Assembly (NCBI RefSeq): GCF_039534165.1
Contig: NZ_BAAAUX010000014.1
Span: forward strand, 186,001-250,000
DNA: 64,000 nt
Origin: Saccharopolyspora_D taberi
GTDB lineage: Bacteria > Actinomycetota > Actinomycetes > Mycobacteriales > Pseudonocardiaceae
Direction: 5' to 3'
Below, piece by piece: positions 24,252-32,912 of this stretch (the first letter of the stretch is position 1; each line of letters starts with the position of its first letter). The translations under genes and the position numbers were made by a program. The notes below the pieces were generated by a model. The model saw only the letters and a program-made list of their open reading frames with translations, had not been told where the DNA came from and searched no databases.

Positions 24252-25703
24252 ATGTCCACCGAACACCTGGCCCCGTCGCGCCCGGGACTGCTCAGCGTCG
24301 ACGACGCCGTGCGGCTCGGGCGCGACGCGATCGGCCGGCTCTACCGCCAGCACGTCAGCCCCGGCCAGTGGGCCGCGTTCGGACTGCTCGGCCTGGACCG
24401 GATCACCGTCGACCACGCCGAGGACGTGCACTACGTCGACCGGTCGGGCCGCCGGATCCTGGACTTCTTCGGCGGCTTCGGCGCCATGGCGCTCGGCCAC
24501 AACCACCCCCGGCTGCTGGCCGTCCGCCGCGGCTTCCAGGACCAGCAGCGCCACGAGCTCGGCCTGACCCTGCCGTCCCAGTACGTCGCCGCGCTCTCCA
24601 GGAACCTCGCGATGCTGGCACCCGAGGACCTGGACCGGGTCATGCTCTACTGCACCGGCTCGGAGGCCGTCGAGGCCGCGATCAAACTCGCCGAACGCGC
24701 CCAGGGCCCGCGCCGCGCCGGGGTCGCCTACGCGCGGAAGTCCTTCCACGGCAAGACGATCGGCGCCCTGTCGGTCACCGACTCGAGGTTCTACAGGGGA
24801 CGGTTCGAGGTGCTCCCGCGCCGCCGCGCGGTGCCCTTCGGCGACGCCGAGGCCCTGGAGGAACTGCTGCGCCGCGACCGCGGCATCGGCGTGCTGATCC
24901 TGGAAACCGTGCAGGGCGGCGCCGGCATCGTGCTGCCGCCGCCCGGCTACCTCCAGCGCGTGCGGGAACTGTGCGACCGGTACGGGGTGCTGTGGATCGC
25001 CGACGAAGTGCAGTGCGGCGTCGGCCGGACCGGCCGCTTCTTCGCCTTCGAGCACGCCGGGGTCACCCCCGACATCGTCACGCTCGCCAAGGCCCTGGGC
25101 GGCGGCAAGACCGCGATCTCGGCCGTCCTGGCCCGCAGGGACCTCCACGACCGCGCCTACGGCGGCACCCGCGGCGCGCTGGTCCACGGGCCCTCGACGT
25201 TCAGCGGCATGGGCGAGGCCTGCTGCACCGCGATCGAAACCCTGCACGTCCTGCACGACGAGAACCTCCTGGCCAACGCCGCCGAGCAGGGCGACTACCT
25301 GCTCGCGCGGCTGCGCGGGCTGCGCGACCGGCACCCGCAGCTCATCCGCGAGGTGCGCGGCAGCGGGCTGATGGCCGCGGTGGAGTTCACCGACATCAGT
25401 GCCAGCTTTCCGGGCATCACCGGACTCCTGGCCGGGGTGCTGGACCGGCCGCTGCGCGGCAGCGTGGCGATGCTGACCGGCTCCCAGCTGCTGTCCGAAC
25501 ACGGCGTGCTGGTCGGGTTCACCGACTACAACCGCAACGTCGTGCGCCTGGAACCACCGCTGACCGTCCAGCCCGAGCACATCGACGCGTTCGCCGACTC
25601 GCTCGACGAGCTGCTCTCGCGCGGTGTCGGCAGGCTGGCAGGCGGTTTCCTGCGCCGCCGGTGCCTTCCTCGAACCGGCGCGCAGACGCCGGTACTGTCG
25701 TGA
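24252..25703 (+). CDS. Class III PLP-dependent aminotransferase
   Basis: A 483-residue aminotransferase of the acetylornithine/putrescine class. RILDFFGGFGAMALGHNHP, MLYCTGSEAVEAAIKLAERA, SFHGKTIGALSVT, WIADEVQCGVGRTGRFFAFE (the aspartate that holds the pyridine nitrogen) and LAKALGGGKTAISAV (the Schiff-base lysine near residue 285) all appear. The extended N-terminus resembles putrescine aminotransferases more than ArgD, so a diamine or omega-amino acid is the likely donor. ATG 24252 follows GGGAGG. A RidA gene starts 3 bp after its stop. Confidence 0.85.
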   Translation: MSTEHLAPSRPGLLSVDDAVRLGRDAIGRLYRQHVSPGQWAAFGLLGLDRITVDHAEDVHYVDRSGRRILDFFGGFGAMALGHNHPRLLAVRRGFQDQQRHELGLTLPSQYVAALSRNLAMLAPEDLDRVMLYCTGSEAVEAAIKLAERAQGPRRAGVAYARKSFHGKTIGALSVTDSRFYRGRFEVLPRRRAVPFGDAEALEELLRRDRGIGVLILETVQGGAGIVLPPPGYLQRVRELCDRYGVLWIADEVQCGVGRTGRFFAFEHAGVTPDIVTLAKALGGGKTAISAVLARRDLHDRAYGGTRGALVHGPSTFSGMGEACCTAIETLHVLHDENLLANAAEQGDYLLARLRGLRDRHPQLIREVRGSGLMAAVEFTDISASFPGITGLLAGVLDRPLRGSVAMLTGSQLLSEHGVLVGFTDYNRNVVRLEPPLTVQPEHIDAFADSLDELLSRGVGRLAGGFLRRRCLPRTGAQTPVLS

Positions 25704-25705
25704 TC

Positions 25706-26110
25706 ATGAACCCATATGTCCGATTGGTCCGAAGCTCGCAGTTGTCCGACGCCGCCGAATACGCCTACGCCGCCACCATCGAACCCGGCGCGCGCACGGT
25801 GTTCACCGCCGGAGCGTGCCCGCTCGACGCCGAGGGCAACACCGTCGCCGTCGGCGACTACGCGGGCCAGGCGCGGCAGGTCATGGCCAACCTGCGCACC
25901 GCGCTGGGCGAGGCCGGAGCCGGACTCAGCGACGTCGTCAAGAGCACCGTCTACGTGGCCTCCACCCGCCAGGACGACCTGGTCGCGGCCTGGGAGGTCG
26001 TGCGCGAGCACTTCGGCGACCACGACGCCCCCAGCACCCTGCTCGGCGTGGCCGTCCTCGGCTACGACGACCAGCTGGTGGAGGTCGAAGCGGTCGCCGT
26101 CGTGCACTGA
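25706..26110 (+). CDS. RidA (YjgF/UK114) family enamine/imine deaminase
   Basis: A 134-residue RidA-family protein: GARTVFTAGACPLDAEGN, YAGQARQVMANLRTALGEAGAG, DVVKSTVYVAS, and the terminal STLLGVAVLGYDDQLVEVEAVAV. In this layout GYDDQLVEVEAVAV supplies the carboxylate and glycine of the active site, while the usual catalytic arginine of archetypal RidA (in VPAR) is not present. RidA proteins clear reactive enamines made by PLP enzymes, which fits its position directly after the aminotransferase. It has no strong ribosome site, so coupling is likely. Confidence 0.8.
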   Translation: MNPYVRLVRSSQLSDAAEYAYAATIEPGARTVFTAGACPLDAEGNTVAVGDYAGQARQVMANLRTALGEAGAGLSDVVKSTVYVASTRQDDLVAAWEVVREHFGDHDAPSTLLGVAVLGYDDQLVEVEAVAVVH

Positions 26111-26248
26111 CCCGGCCGCCCCCGCCTGCGGGTATCCAGCGCGGTTGTGCCGCCACCGCAACCGCGTGTTTCCCCCGGGCGGCAACCGCCGCCTAGGGTC
26201 CGGTTCAGGTCGCTCACCAGCATCGACGCGGAAGAAGGAGTGGTGATC

Positions 26249-27004
26249 GTGACGGAGCACGGGCTGCGCGGCAAGGTCGTGGTGATCGGCGGGGGCGCCA
26301 AGAACCTCGGCGGACTGCTGTCGACCAGATTCGCCGGGGCCGGGGCGAAGGTCGTCGTGCACTACCACAGCGACTCCTCGGCCGACGACGCCGACAAGGT
26401 CGTCGACGCGGTGCGGGACGCCGGTTCGCAGGCGGTCGCCGTGCAGGGCGACCTGACCCGGGTCGCCGACGTGCGGCGGCTGTTCGACACCGCGGTCGAC
26501 ACCTACGGCGGGGCCGACATCGCGGTCAACACCACCGGGATGGTGCTGCGCAAACCGATCCTGGAGACCACCGAGGACGAGTTCGACCGGATGTTCGCGG
26601 TCAACGCCAAGGCCGCGTACTTCTTCATCCAGGAAGCGGGCAGGCGGCTCAACGACCACGGCAGGATCATCAGCCTGGGCACCTCGCTGCTGGCGGCGTT
26701 CACCGACGGCTACTCCACCTACGCCGGCGGCAAGGCACCGCTGGAGCACTTCACCCGCGCCGCGGCCAAGGAGTTCGCCGACCGGGGCATCTCGGTCAAC
26801 ACCGTCGCCCCGGGCCCCATGGACACGCCGTTCTTCTACCCGCAGGAAACCCCGGAGCGCGTGGAGTTCCACAAGTCGCAGGCCATGGGCAACCAGCTCA
26901 CCCGGATCGAGGACATCGCCCCGATCATCGAGTTCCTGGCCACCGACGGCCGGTGGTTCACCGGGCAGACGATGTTCCCCAACGGGGGCTACACCACCCG
27001 ATGA
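26249..27004 (+). CDS. Short-chain dehydrogenase/reductase
   Basis: A 251-residue SDR with a slightly unusual cofactor loop (VVIGGGAKNLGG instead of TGxxxGIG), followed by DLTRVADV, NTTGMVLRKP, the catalytic LGTSLL and the pair YSTYAGGKAPLEH (Tyr-Lys), ending FTGQTMFPNGGYTTR. It is closest to FabG-like polyol or 3-ketoacyl reductases. Three GTG codons compete; GTG 26249 has the best spacing to AAGGAG (26235-26240). A terminator follows directly. Confidence 0.85.
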   Translation: MTEHGLRGKVVVIGGGAKNLGGLLSTRFAGAGAKVVVHYHSDSSADDADKVVDAVRDAGSQAVAVQGDLTRVADVRRLFDTAVDTYGGADIAVNTTGMVLRKPILETTEDEFDRMFAVNAKAAYFFIQEAGRRLNDHGRIISLGTSLLAAFTDGYSTYAGGKAPLEHFTRAAAKEFADRGISVNTVAPGPMDTPFFYPQETPERVEFHKSQAMGNQLTRIEDIAPIIEFLATDGRWFTGQTMFPNGGYTTR

Positions 27005-27015
27005 GGGCGGGGGCC

Positions 27016-27056
27016 GCGGTGCGGGCGCCCGGCTTGCGGACCGGCGCCCGCACCGC
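27016..27056. terminator. Terminator hairpin after the SDR
   Basis: Fourteen-bp perfect arms (27016-27029 and 27043-27056) enclose a 13-nt loop and begin 12 bp after the SDR stop. They separate that gene from ltrA. Confidence 0.75.
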
Positions 27057-27083
27057 GTACAAACCGCGCGGGACAACTGAGGG

Positions 27084-28307
27084 GTGTGGGAACGGGTGAA
27101 TGCCGAACAGCCGGTCGCGGGCCACCGGATCAGCGCGTGGTGGCAGGTGATGCGCGGACGCGATCCGCAGGAGGCGCACCGGGCGTCGACGCCGCTGGAA
27201 CTGTTCTTCGACCTGTGCTTCGTGGTCGCGGTCGCCCAGGCCGCCGTCCAGCTGCACCACGCGCTCGCCGAGGGCCACTGGGCCGCCGGGCTCGCCGGCT
27301 ACGCGGCGGTGTTCTTCGCGATCTGGTGGGCCTGGATGAACTTCACCTGGTTCGCCTCGGCCTACGACACCGACGACGTGCCCTACCGGTTGCTGACCCT
27401 GCTGCAGATGGGCGGCGTGCTGGTGCTGGCCGCGGGCGTGGCGCCGGCGTTCCAGCGTTACGACTTCACCGTCGTGGTGATCGGCTACGTGATCATGCGC
27501 GTGGCGATGATCGCCCAGTGGCTGCGGGCCGCGGCCGAACACCCCGAAGGCCGGGCCGCCGCGCTGCGCTACGCGGCCGGGATCGCCGTCGTCCAGCTCG
27601 GCTGGATCGCGCGGCTGTGGGCACCCGGGACCTGGGCGTGGATCACCTTCCTCGTCCTGGTCGCCGCCGAGCTGGCGGTGCCCGCCTGGGCGGAGTCGCG
27701 CGGGCGCCGGACGAACTGGCATCCCGAGCACATCGTCGAGCGCTACGGGCTGTTCACGATCATCGTGCTCGGCGAGGTCATCCTCGCCACGTTCACGGCC
27801 GTGCAGTCGTCGCTGGCCGAACGGGGCCTGTCGAGTTCGCTGCTGCTCATCGCCGTGGGCGGGCTGGCGCTGGTGTTCGGGCTGTGGTGGATCTACTTCA
27901 CCGGCCCCGCCGCCCGGCTGCCCACCCTGCGCGTCGCGCTGTCGTGGGGATACGGCCACTACGTGGTCTTCGCCGCCATCGCCGCGCTCGGCGCGGGCCT
28001 GGAGGCCGCGGTGGACACCGCCGGGCACCACGCACACCTGTCGGAGCACGCCGCCGCTCTGACCGTGGCGATCCCGGTGGTGATCGTGCTCGGCGTGCTG
28101 GCCGCGCTGCACCTGATGACCGGCGCGGGCACCGTCGGGCACCCCCTGCTGGTGGCCGCCGGCGCGGTCGTGGTGCTGGCGCTGACGTGGAGCCCACCGG
28201 TGCTCGGGCTCGGCGGCGCGGTGCTGGCCATGGGACTGGTCCTGGCCGCGACGCTGACCGCCAACCTCGTGGTCAGCATCCGCAGGCACGCCGCGGTCAG
28301 GGCGTGA
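27084..28307 (+). CDS. Low-temperature requirement protein A (LtrA) family membrane protein
   Basis: A 407-residue polytopic membrane protein with about ten hydrophobic spans. The family signature STPLELFFDLCFVVAVAQ lies at residues 35-52, followed by FFAIWWAWMNFTWFASAYDTDD and later HIVERYGLFTIIVLGEVILA, both highly conserved in LtrA proteins. Their biochemical role is unclear; the Listeria member is needed for growth in the cold. GTG 27084 is used; another GTG at 27096 is possible. The LysR gene begins 1 bp after its stop, so they are one transcript. Confidence 0.88.
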   Translation: MWERVNAEQPVAGHRISAWWQVMRGRDPQEAHRASTPLELFFDLCFVVAVAQAAVQLHHALAEGHWAAGLAGYAAVFFAIWWAWMNFTWFASAYDTDDVPYRLLTLLQMGGVLVLAAGVAPAFQRYDFTVVVIGYVIMRVAMIAQWLRAAAEHPEGRAAALRYAAGIAVVQLGWIARLWAPGTWAWITFLVLVAAELAVPAWAESRGRRTNWHPEHIVERYGLFTIIVLGEVILATFTAVQSSLAERGLSSSLLLIAVGGLALVFGLWWIYFTGPAARLPTLRVALSWGYGHYVVFAAIAALGAGLEAAVDTAGHHAHLSEHAAALTVAIPVVIVLGVLAALHLMTGAGTVGHPLLVAAGAVVVLALTWSPPVLGLGGAVLAMGLVLAATLTANLVVSIRRHAAVRA

Positions 28308-28308
28308 C

Positions 28309-29208
28309 GTGGCCGTCGACCTGCACAAGCTCGAACACCTCGTCGCGGTCGCCGAGGAAGGCAGCTTCACCCGCGCCGCGGCCCGGCTGCACCTGTCCCA
28401 GCAGGCGCTGTCGACCTCGGTGCGCGCGCTGGAACGGGAGGTCGGCGTCGAACTGCTCGACCGCGGCGGCAACGCCGTCACCGCCCGGCCCGCCGGGCAG
28501 GCGCTGATCGCCGACGCCCGGGTGCTGCACGGCCTGGCCCGCTCCGCGGTCCAGCGCGCCCGCCGGATCGGCCGCGGCGAGACCGAGGTCCTGCGCATCG
28601 GCCACACCCCGGCGGTCACCGGCGACGAGATCACCGCGCTGCTGCGCCAGGTGCACCGCACCCACCCCGACCTCGCCCCGCAGGTCAACCAGCGCTACCC
28701 GCACGAGCTCACCGACCAGCTGCTGGCCGGTGAGCTCGACCTCGGCCTGTGCCGGGCGATGGCCCCCGCGCACGGCCTGACCCGCAGCACCCTGTCCGAA
28801 CAGCGGCTCCACCTCGCCGTGTCCGCCGACCACCACCTCGCCGGCCGCGACCGGGTCGAGCTCGGCGAGCTGGCCGGGGAACTCATCGTGGTCTGGGGAC
28901 ATCCGGGGCGTTCCGGCTACACCGACCTGCTGATCGACCACTGCAGGCGGGCCGGGTTCGAACCCCGCGTCCACCGCAACCCGATCCAGGGCACCCCGCC
29001 AGTGACCGCCGTGCTCGGCACCGACCAGGTCGCCTTCGTCACCGCCTCCCCCGGGCCCGCCGCGGGCGGCCAGGTGCGGGTGCTCGAACTGCACCCGCCG
29101 GTGTTCGCGCCGCTGCACGCGCTCTGGCCGCACCACACGACCTGCCCGGCCCGCGACGCCTTCCTCGAAACCGCGGCTACGCCGCCGGCCGCCGCGCCGG
29201 AAGCGTGA
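28309..29208 (+). CDS. LysR-family transcriptional regulator
   Basis: A 299-residue LysR protein. Residues 1-65 are the winged helix (LHKLEHLVAVAEEGSFTRAAARLHLSQQALSTSVRALEREVG); the rest is the periplasmic-binding-like effector domain. GTG 28309 follows the ltrA stop by 1 bp, indicating coupling. Its 3' end overlaps the convergent Old Yellow Enzyme gene by 32 bp. LysR proteins usually control a divergent neighbour; none exists here, so the targets may be ltrA, the reductase, or distant genes. Confidence 0.88.
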   Translation: MAVDLHKLEHLVAVAEEGSFTRAAARLHLSQQALSTSVRALEREVGVELLDRGGNAVTARPAGQALIADARVLHGLARSAVQRARRIGRGETEVLRIGHTPAVTGDEITALLRQVHRTHPDLAPQVNQRYPHELTDQLLAGELDLGLCRAMAPAHGLTRSTLSEQRLHLAVSADHHLAGRDRVELGELAGELIVVWGHPGRSGYTDLLIDHCRRAGFEPRVHRNPIQGTPPVTAVLGTDQVAFVTASPGPAAGGQVRVLELHPPVFAPLHALWPHHTTCPARDAFLETAATPPAAAPEA

Positions 29209-30259
29209 CGTCGGGCTTGAGCGTCGCCGGATCGAACTCGGCAGGCGGCCGGTGCTCGGCGAGCCGCCGCGGCCAGTCGGGGTTGGCCAGCGCACCCCTG
29301 GCGAGCGCGACCAGGTCGGCGTGCCCGCCGGTGAGCACCGACTCGGCACGTGCCGGGTCGTGCATCCCGCCGTTGGCGATCACCGGCCGCCCGGTGACCT
29401 GCCGGGCCAGCGCGGTGACCGTGACGCCGCCGTCGAGCACCGCGGTCTCCAGCCAGTCCCGGCCCTCGCTGGCCAGGTGCAGGTAGTCGGCTTCTCCGAA
29501 GGCGCGCAGGATCCCGCTCGCCTCGGCCACCCCGCTCCACCGGTAGGCCAGGTCGTTGACCTTGGTCTGCGACAACCGGATCCCGACGGTGAACCCGGGC
29601 CCGGTGGCCGCCCGCACCGCGCGCAGCACCTCCACCGGAAGCCGTGTGCGGCCGGTGACGTCACCGCCGTACTCGTCGTCGCGGTGGTTGGTGTAGGTGG
29701 TCAGGAACTGGTCGAGCAGGTAGCCGTTGGCGCCATGGAGCTCGACCCCGTCGAAGCCCGCGTCGCGGGCGCGCACCGCCGAGGCGGCGAAGCCGTCGAC
29801 GAGCTCGCGCAGCTGCGCGGCGGTGGCCGCCGCGGGCAGCGGGAACGGTCCCCGTCCGCCGTAGGCGGGCATCTTCTGCCCCTTGGGCGCGACCGCGGAC
29901 GGCGCGATGGTGCGGTCGAGGGTTTGCGACAGCGCTCCGGCGTGCATCAGCTGGAGCACGATCGGCGACCCGCAGGCGTGCACGGCATCGGTCACCCTCC
30001 GCCACGCCGCGACCTGCTCGGCGGTGACGATCCCGGGCTGGTCCGGGTAGGCCTGGCTGTGCGCGGAGTCGGTGTAGGTGCCTTCGGTGATGACCAGGCC
30101 GAATCCGCCGCGCGCGAATTCGGCGTAGTAGTCGGCCATCTCCGCCGTCGCGACGCCGTCCCCGCCGGTGCTGACCCTCGACATGGGAGCCACCACCGCC
30201 CGGTTGGCGATGGTCGTCCCGGCCAGGCGCACCGGGTTCAGGGCAGGGTGGACCGACAT
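29177..30259 (-). CDS. Old Yellow Enzyme-family flavin oxidoreductase
   Basis: A 360-residue FMN ene-reductase. NRAVVAPMSRVSTGGDG sits near the N-terminus, LVITEGTYTDS and IVLQLMHAGALS follow, then FDGVELHGANGYLLDQFLT with the substrate-binding histidine region, and RPVIANGGM and LVALARGALANPDWP at the FMN-phosphate site. Such enzymes reduce activated C=C bonds with NAD(P)H. ATG 30259 has an AAGGAG-like site (read in reverse) and begins the family homology although the frame is open further up. A methyltransferase and an HxlR regulator lie divergently; HxlR proteins often respond to quinones or aldehydes that such reductases detoxify. Confidence 0.88.
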   Translation of the reverse strand: MSVHPALNPVRLAGTTIANRAVVAPMSRVSTGGDGVATAEMADYYAEFARGGFGLVITEGTYTDSAHSQAYPDQPGIVTAEQVAAWRRVTDAVHACGSPIVLQLMHAGALSQTLDRTIAPSAVAPKGQKMPAYGGRGPFPLPAAATAAQLRELVDGFAASAVRARDAGFDGVELHGANGYLLDQFLTTYTNHRDDEYGGDVTGRTRLPVEVLRAVRAATGPGFTVGIRLSQTKVNDLAYRWSGVAEASGILRAFGEADYLHLASEGRDWLETAVLDGGVTVTALARQVTGRPVIANGGMHDPARAESVLTGGHADLVALARGALANPDWPRRLAEHRPPAEFDPATLKPDVTLPARRPAA

Positions 30260-30431
30260 CGGTTTCTCCTTGGTGTGTCGGTGAAATCGGCTGCGAACAG
30301 CTTCCGCCGCGACTCTCGCGCCGACAAGTACGGTCTTTTCCGACCGGTGGTTCCAGGATGTATACCGAGCTGGTCGGCGAGGTGCGGAAAAGGATTCGCC
30401 GCCGCGGGAACCGATCACTACTGTCGCCGCC

Positions 30432-31235
30432 GTGACGACTCCTGACTACCTCGCGGTCAACCGGCCGATGTGGGACGAGCGGGTTCCCATCCACGTCTCC
30501 AGCGACTTCTACGACCTGGCCGGGTTCCGGGCCGGGAAGCTGGCCCTGCGCGAGTTCGAGCTGGCCGAGGTCGGCGAGGTCACCGGCCGCGGCCTGGTGC
30601 ACCTGCAGTGCCACTTCGGACTCGACACCCTGTCCTGGGCCAGGCTGGGCGCGACGGTGACCGGGCTGGACTTCTCCGGCAAGGCGGTCGAAGCCGCCCG
30701 CGAAGTGGCCGGGCAGGCGGGGATCCAGGCCCGGTTCGTCGCCGCCGACGTCTACGACGCGGTCACCGCGCTCGGCGAGACCTACGACATCGTCTACACC
30801 GGACTCGGCGCGCTGTGCTGGCTGCCCGACATCGACCGCTGGGCCGAGATCGTCGCGACCCTGCTGCGCCAGGGCGGTTTCCTGTACCTCGCCGAGTTCC
30901 ACCCCTTCACCGACACCCTCGACTACGCCGACGGCCGCACGGTCACCTACGACTACTTCGCCGAAGGACCCCAGATCGACGAGGACAGCGAGGGCAGCTA
31001 CGCCGATCCGCAGGCCCACGTCGAGCACACGCGGTCGATCCAGTTCGCCCACGGACTGGGCGAAGTGGTCACCGCGCTCATCAACGCGGGCCTGCGCATC
31101 GAGTTCCTGCACGAGCACGACCACACCCTCTGGCCGCGGTTCCAGGTGCTGGAACGCGACGGCATCGCCTACCGCTACCCCGAAGGCAGCCCCCGGGTGC
31201 CGCTGATGTACTCGCTGCGCGCGGGCAAACCCTGA
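30432..31235 (+). CDS. Class I SAM-dependent methyltransferase
   Basis: A 267-residue methyltransferase with motif I LVHLQCHFGLDTLSWARLGATVTGLD near residues 57-80, then ARFVAADVYDA and YDIVYTGLGALCWLPDI. The opening NRPMWDERVPIHVSSDFYD is shared by a large actinobacterial group of unknown specificity. GTG 30432 is the start. Divergent from the Old Yellow Enzyme gene (172-bp gap) and followed by hxlR after 52 bp. The acceptor is unknown. Confidence 0.82.
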   Translation: MTTPDYLAVNRPMWDERVPIHVSSDFYDLAGFRAGKLALREFELAEVGEVTGRGLVHLQCHFGLDTLSWARLGATVTGLDFSGKAVEAAREVAGQAGIQARFVAADVYDAVTALGETYDIVYTGLGALCWLPDIDRWAEIVATLLRQGGFLYLAEFHPFTDTLDYADGRTVTYDYFAEGPQIDEDSEGSYADPQAHVEHTRSIQFAHGLGEVVTALINAGLRIEFLHEHDHTLWPRFQVLERDGIAYRYPEGSPRVPLMYSLRAGKP

Positions 31236-31287
31236 ACCACCCCGCCGGTACGCTCGGTTCCCAGGACCGCTCGGGGAGGGAACGGGA

Positions 31288-31635
31288 ATGCGGCAGCACG
31301 TGGCGGACATGCACGACTACTGCACCATCGAGGCGGCGATGGCGGTCGTCGGCGGCAAGTGGAAGCTGGCGATCCTCAACCACCTCTTCGACGGCACCCG
31401 CCGCTTCGGGGAGCTGGGCCGCGCGCTGCCCGGCATCACGCAGCGGATGCTGACCCGCCAGCTGCGCGAACTGGAAGCCGACGGCCTGGTGCACCGCACC
31501 GTCCACCCGGAGGTGCCGCCGAAGGTCGAGTACTCGGTGACCGCGATCGGCCAGAGCCTGCGGCCGATCGCCGCGCAGTTGCAGGAGTGGGGCGTGCAGT
31601 ACCGCCGGCACGTCGATTCGGGACAGGGTGCCTGA
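31288..31635 (+). CDS. HxlR-family winged-helix regulator
   Basis: A 115-residue HxlR protein: the N-terminal cysteine in DYCTIEAAMAVVGGKWKLAILNHLFDGTRRFGELGRALPGITQRMLTRQLRELEADGLVHR is diagnostic. The cysteine is often the redox or electrophile sensor in this family. Likely targets are the nearby methyltransferase and Old Yellow Enzyme. ATG 31288 has a GGGAGGGAAC site. The Imm5-like gene follows in 15 bp. Confidence 0.9.
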   Translation: MRQHVADMHDYCTIEAAMAVVGGKWKLAILNHLFDGTRRFGELGRALPGITQRMLTRQLRELEADGLVHRTVHPEVPPKVEYSVTAIGQSLRPIAAQLQEWGVQYRRHVDSGQGA

Positions 31636-31650
31636 GAGTACGGTGGCAGG

Positions 31651-32187
31651 ATGCCGCCGCAGACCAACCCTGATTCCGCCTCGGACGTCGATCTCCTCCG
31701 CCCGGTAGGACTGTGGGCCGCAGACTGCGCTGAGCGGGTCCTGCCCCTCTTCGAAGCGCAAGCACCGTCGGACACCCGGCCGAGGGAAGCGATCGAATGC
31801 ATCCGGACCTTCGGCAACGGCGGCCCGCGGAACAAGCAGCTGCGCGTGGTGGCACTGGCCGCGCTGGCCGCCGCCCGCGAGGTGGACGACCCGGCCGCGA
31901 CCTCCGCGGCCCGCGCCGCGTGCCTGGCAGCCTCCTCCGCGTACACGCACCTGGACCTCGACAGCCCGGAACAGGTCAAGCACGTCCTGGGCCCGGCGGT
32001 GTACGCGGCGCAGGCGCGGGAGATCGCCGCCGAGGGTGACACCAGCGCCGCAGAGGACGAGATCCGGTGGGCGATCGAGCAGGCCACACCGGCGATCCGC
32101 AAGGTCGTGCGACAGATGCCCGCGCCCAACGTCAGCCGCACCCGGCTGAGCACGCTGTTCCAGCTGGCCGACGCGGCCCTGCGCTGA
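31651..32187 (+). CDS. Imm5-like putative immunity protein
   Basis: A 178-residue, alanine-rich all-helical protein. LWAADCAERVLPLFEAQAPSDTRPREAIE followed by repeats of AARAACLAASSAYTHL resembles the Imm5-like family found near polymorphic toxins. No toxin gene with a recognisable secretion signal lies within this window, so it may be an orphan immunity gene or serve another role. It starts 15 bp after hxlR, and its stop nearly touches the convergent mycothiol-dependent gene (4 bp). Confidence 0.55.
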   Translation: MPPQTNPDSASDVDLLRPVGLWAADCAERVLPLFEAQAPSDTRPREAIECIRTFGNGGPRNKQLRVVALAALAAAREVDDPAATSAARAACLAASSAYTHLDLDSPEQVKHVLGPAVYAAQAREIAAEGDTSAAEDEIRWAIEQATPAIRKVVRQMPAPNVSRTRLSTLFQLADAALR

Positions 32188-32191
32188 CCGG

Positions 32192-32815
32192 CTAGCCGAG
32201 TTCGGCGGCGAACCGGTCGGCGGCCTGGCCGCGGAGCCTGCCGGGCGGCAGCTTGCGGCCGAAGGCGACCAGCAGCAGGTCCTGGCCGCTGCCGGTCAGC
32301 GGGGTTCCGGCTCCGAACGACCAGCCGAGGTCGTCGGCGCGGAGCTGGACGCCGTCGAGGTCGGCGCCGAAGAACCGCAGCGACTTGGGCGTGACGCCGT
32401 CGAGCAGCACGCGCAGCCGGTCTTCGGGAACCCGGCGGTCGTGGCCGAGCGCGACCGTGATGTCCAGGCCGTGAACCACGTCGTGGCCCAGCGCCGCCTC
32501 GATCCCGCCGACCGGCGGCTTCCACGGGTGGCGGGCGTTGTCGCGGAGGGCGGTCGCCAGCTCCGCGGTCGAGAAGGCGGTGGCGTCCGCGCGGGCACAG
32601 CGGTCGGTCATCCGGTTCAGGTTGCCGCGCGCCTTGAGCAGTTCCGCGGCGATCCGGGGCAGCGAGTAGCGGAACCCGAAGCTCATGTGCGCCGCGACCT
32701 CCCGGACCCGCCAGCCCGTGCACAGGCTCGGCGCCTCCCACTGCTCGGGCGCGAGGTCGTCCAGCAGGGCCGCCAGTTCGGTGCGTTCGGCTGCGATCGC
32801 CGACCGGATGTCCAT
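32192..32815 (-). CDS. Maleylpyruvate isomerase/mycothiol-dependent family enzyme
   Basis: A 207-residue DinB-fold protein: ERTELAALLDDLAPEQWEAPSLCTGWRVREVAAHMSFGF (metal histidine in AAHM) and later LGHDVVHGLDI, matching the actinobacterial maleylpyruvate isomerase/mycothiol S-transferase family. These enzymes use mycothiol, the actinobacterial thiol, for isomerisation or detoxification. ATG 32815 is the start. It is divergent from a LysR gene with a shared 97-bp promoter that contains mirror-image 9-bp sites, so that regulator probably controls it. Confidence 0.8.
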   Translation of the reverse strand: MDIRSAIAAERTELAALLDDLAPEQWEAPSLCTGWRVREVAAHMSFGFRYSLPRIAAELLKARGNLNRMTDRCARADATAFSTAELATALRDNARHPWKPPVGGIEAALGHDVVHGLDITVALGHDRRVPEDRLRVLLDGVTPKSLRFFGADLDGVQLRADDLGWSFGAGTPLTGSGQDLLLVAFGRKLPPGRLRGQAADRFAAELG

Positions 32816-32846
32816 CGGTGCTGCTCTCCGTTCGTCGTTGCTGCCC

Positions 32847-32909
32847 CGATGATTCCCACGACTGTCCGATAAGTCCAAGAGCCGGTCGTTCCCGGAACTA
32901 GAATCATCG
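32847..32909. promoter_or_regulatory. Paired 9-bp inverted sites CGATGATTC / GAATCATCG
   Basis: CGATGATTC (32847-32855) and GAATCATCG (32901-32909) are exact reverse complements, 54 bp apart centre to centre (about five turns), in the 97-bp divergent region. The second sits 3 bp before the LysR start. Paired sites on one face fit a LysR tetramer bending DNA. Role inferred. Confidence 0.45.
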
Positions 32910-32912
32910 CTT

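Noticed and set aside
28950..28970. GGGTTCGAACCCC resembling a tRNA T-arm
   Set aside because: It lies inside the LysR coding sequence (GFEPR) and has no other tRNA features.
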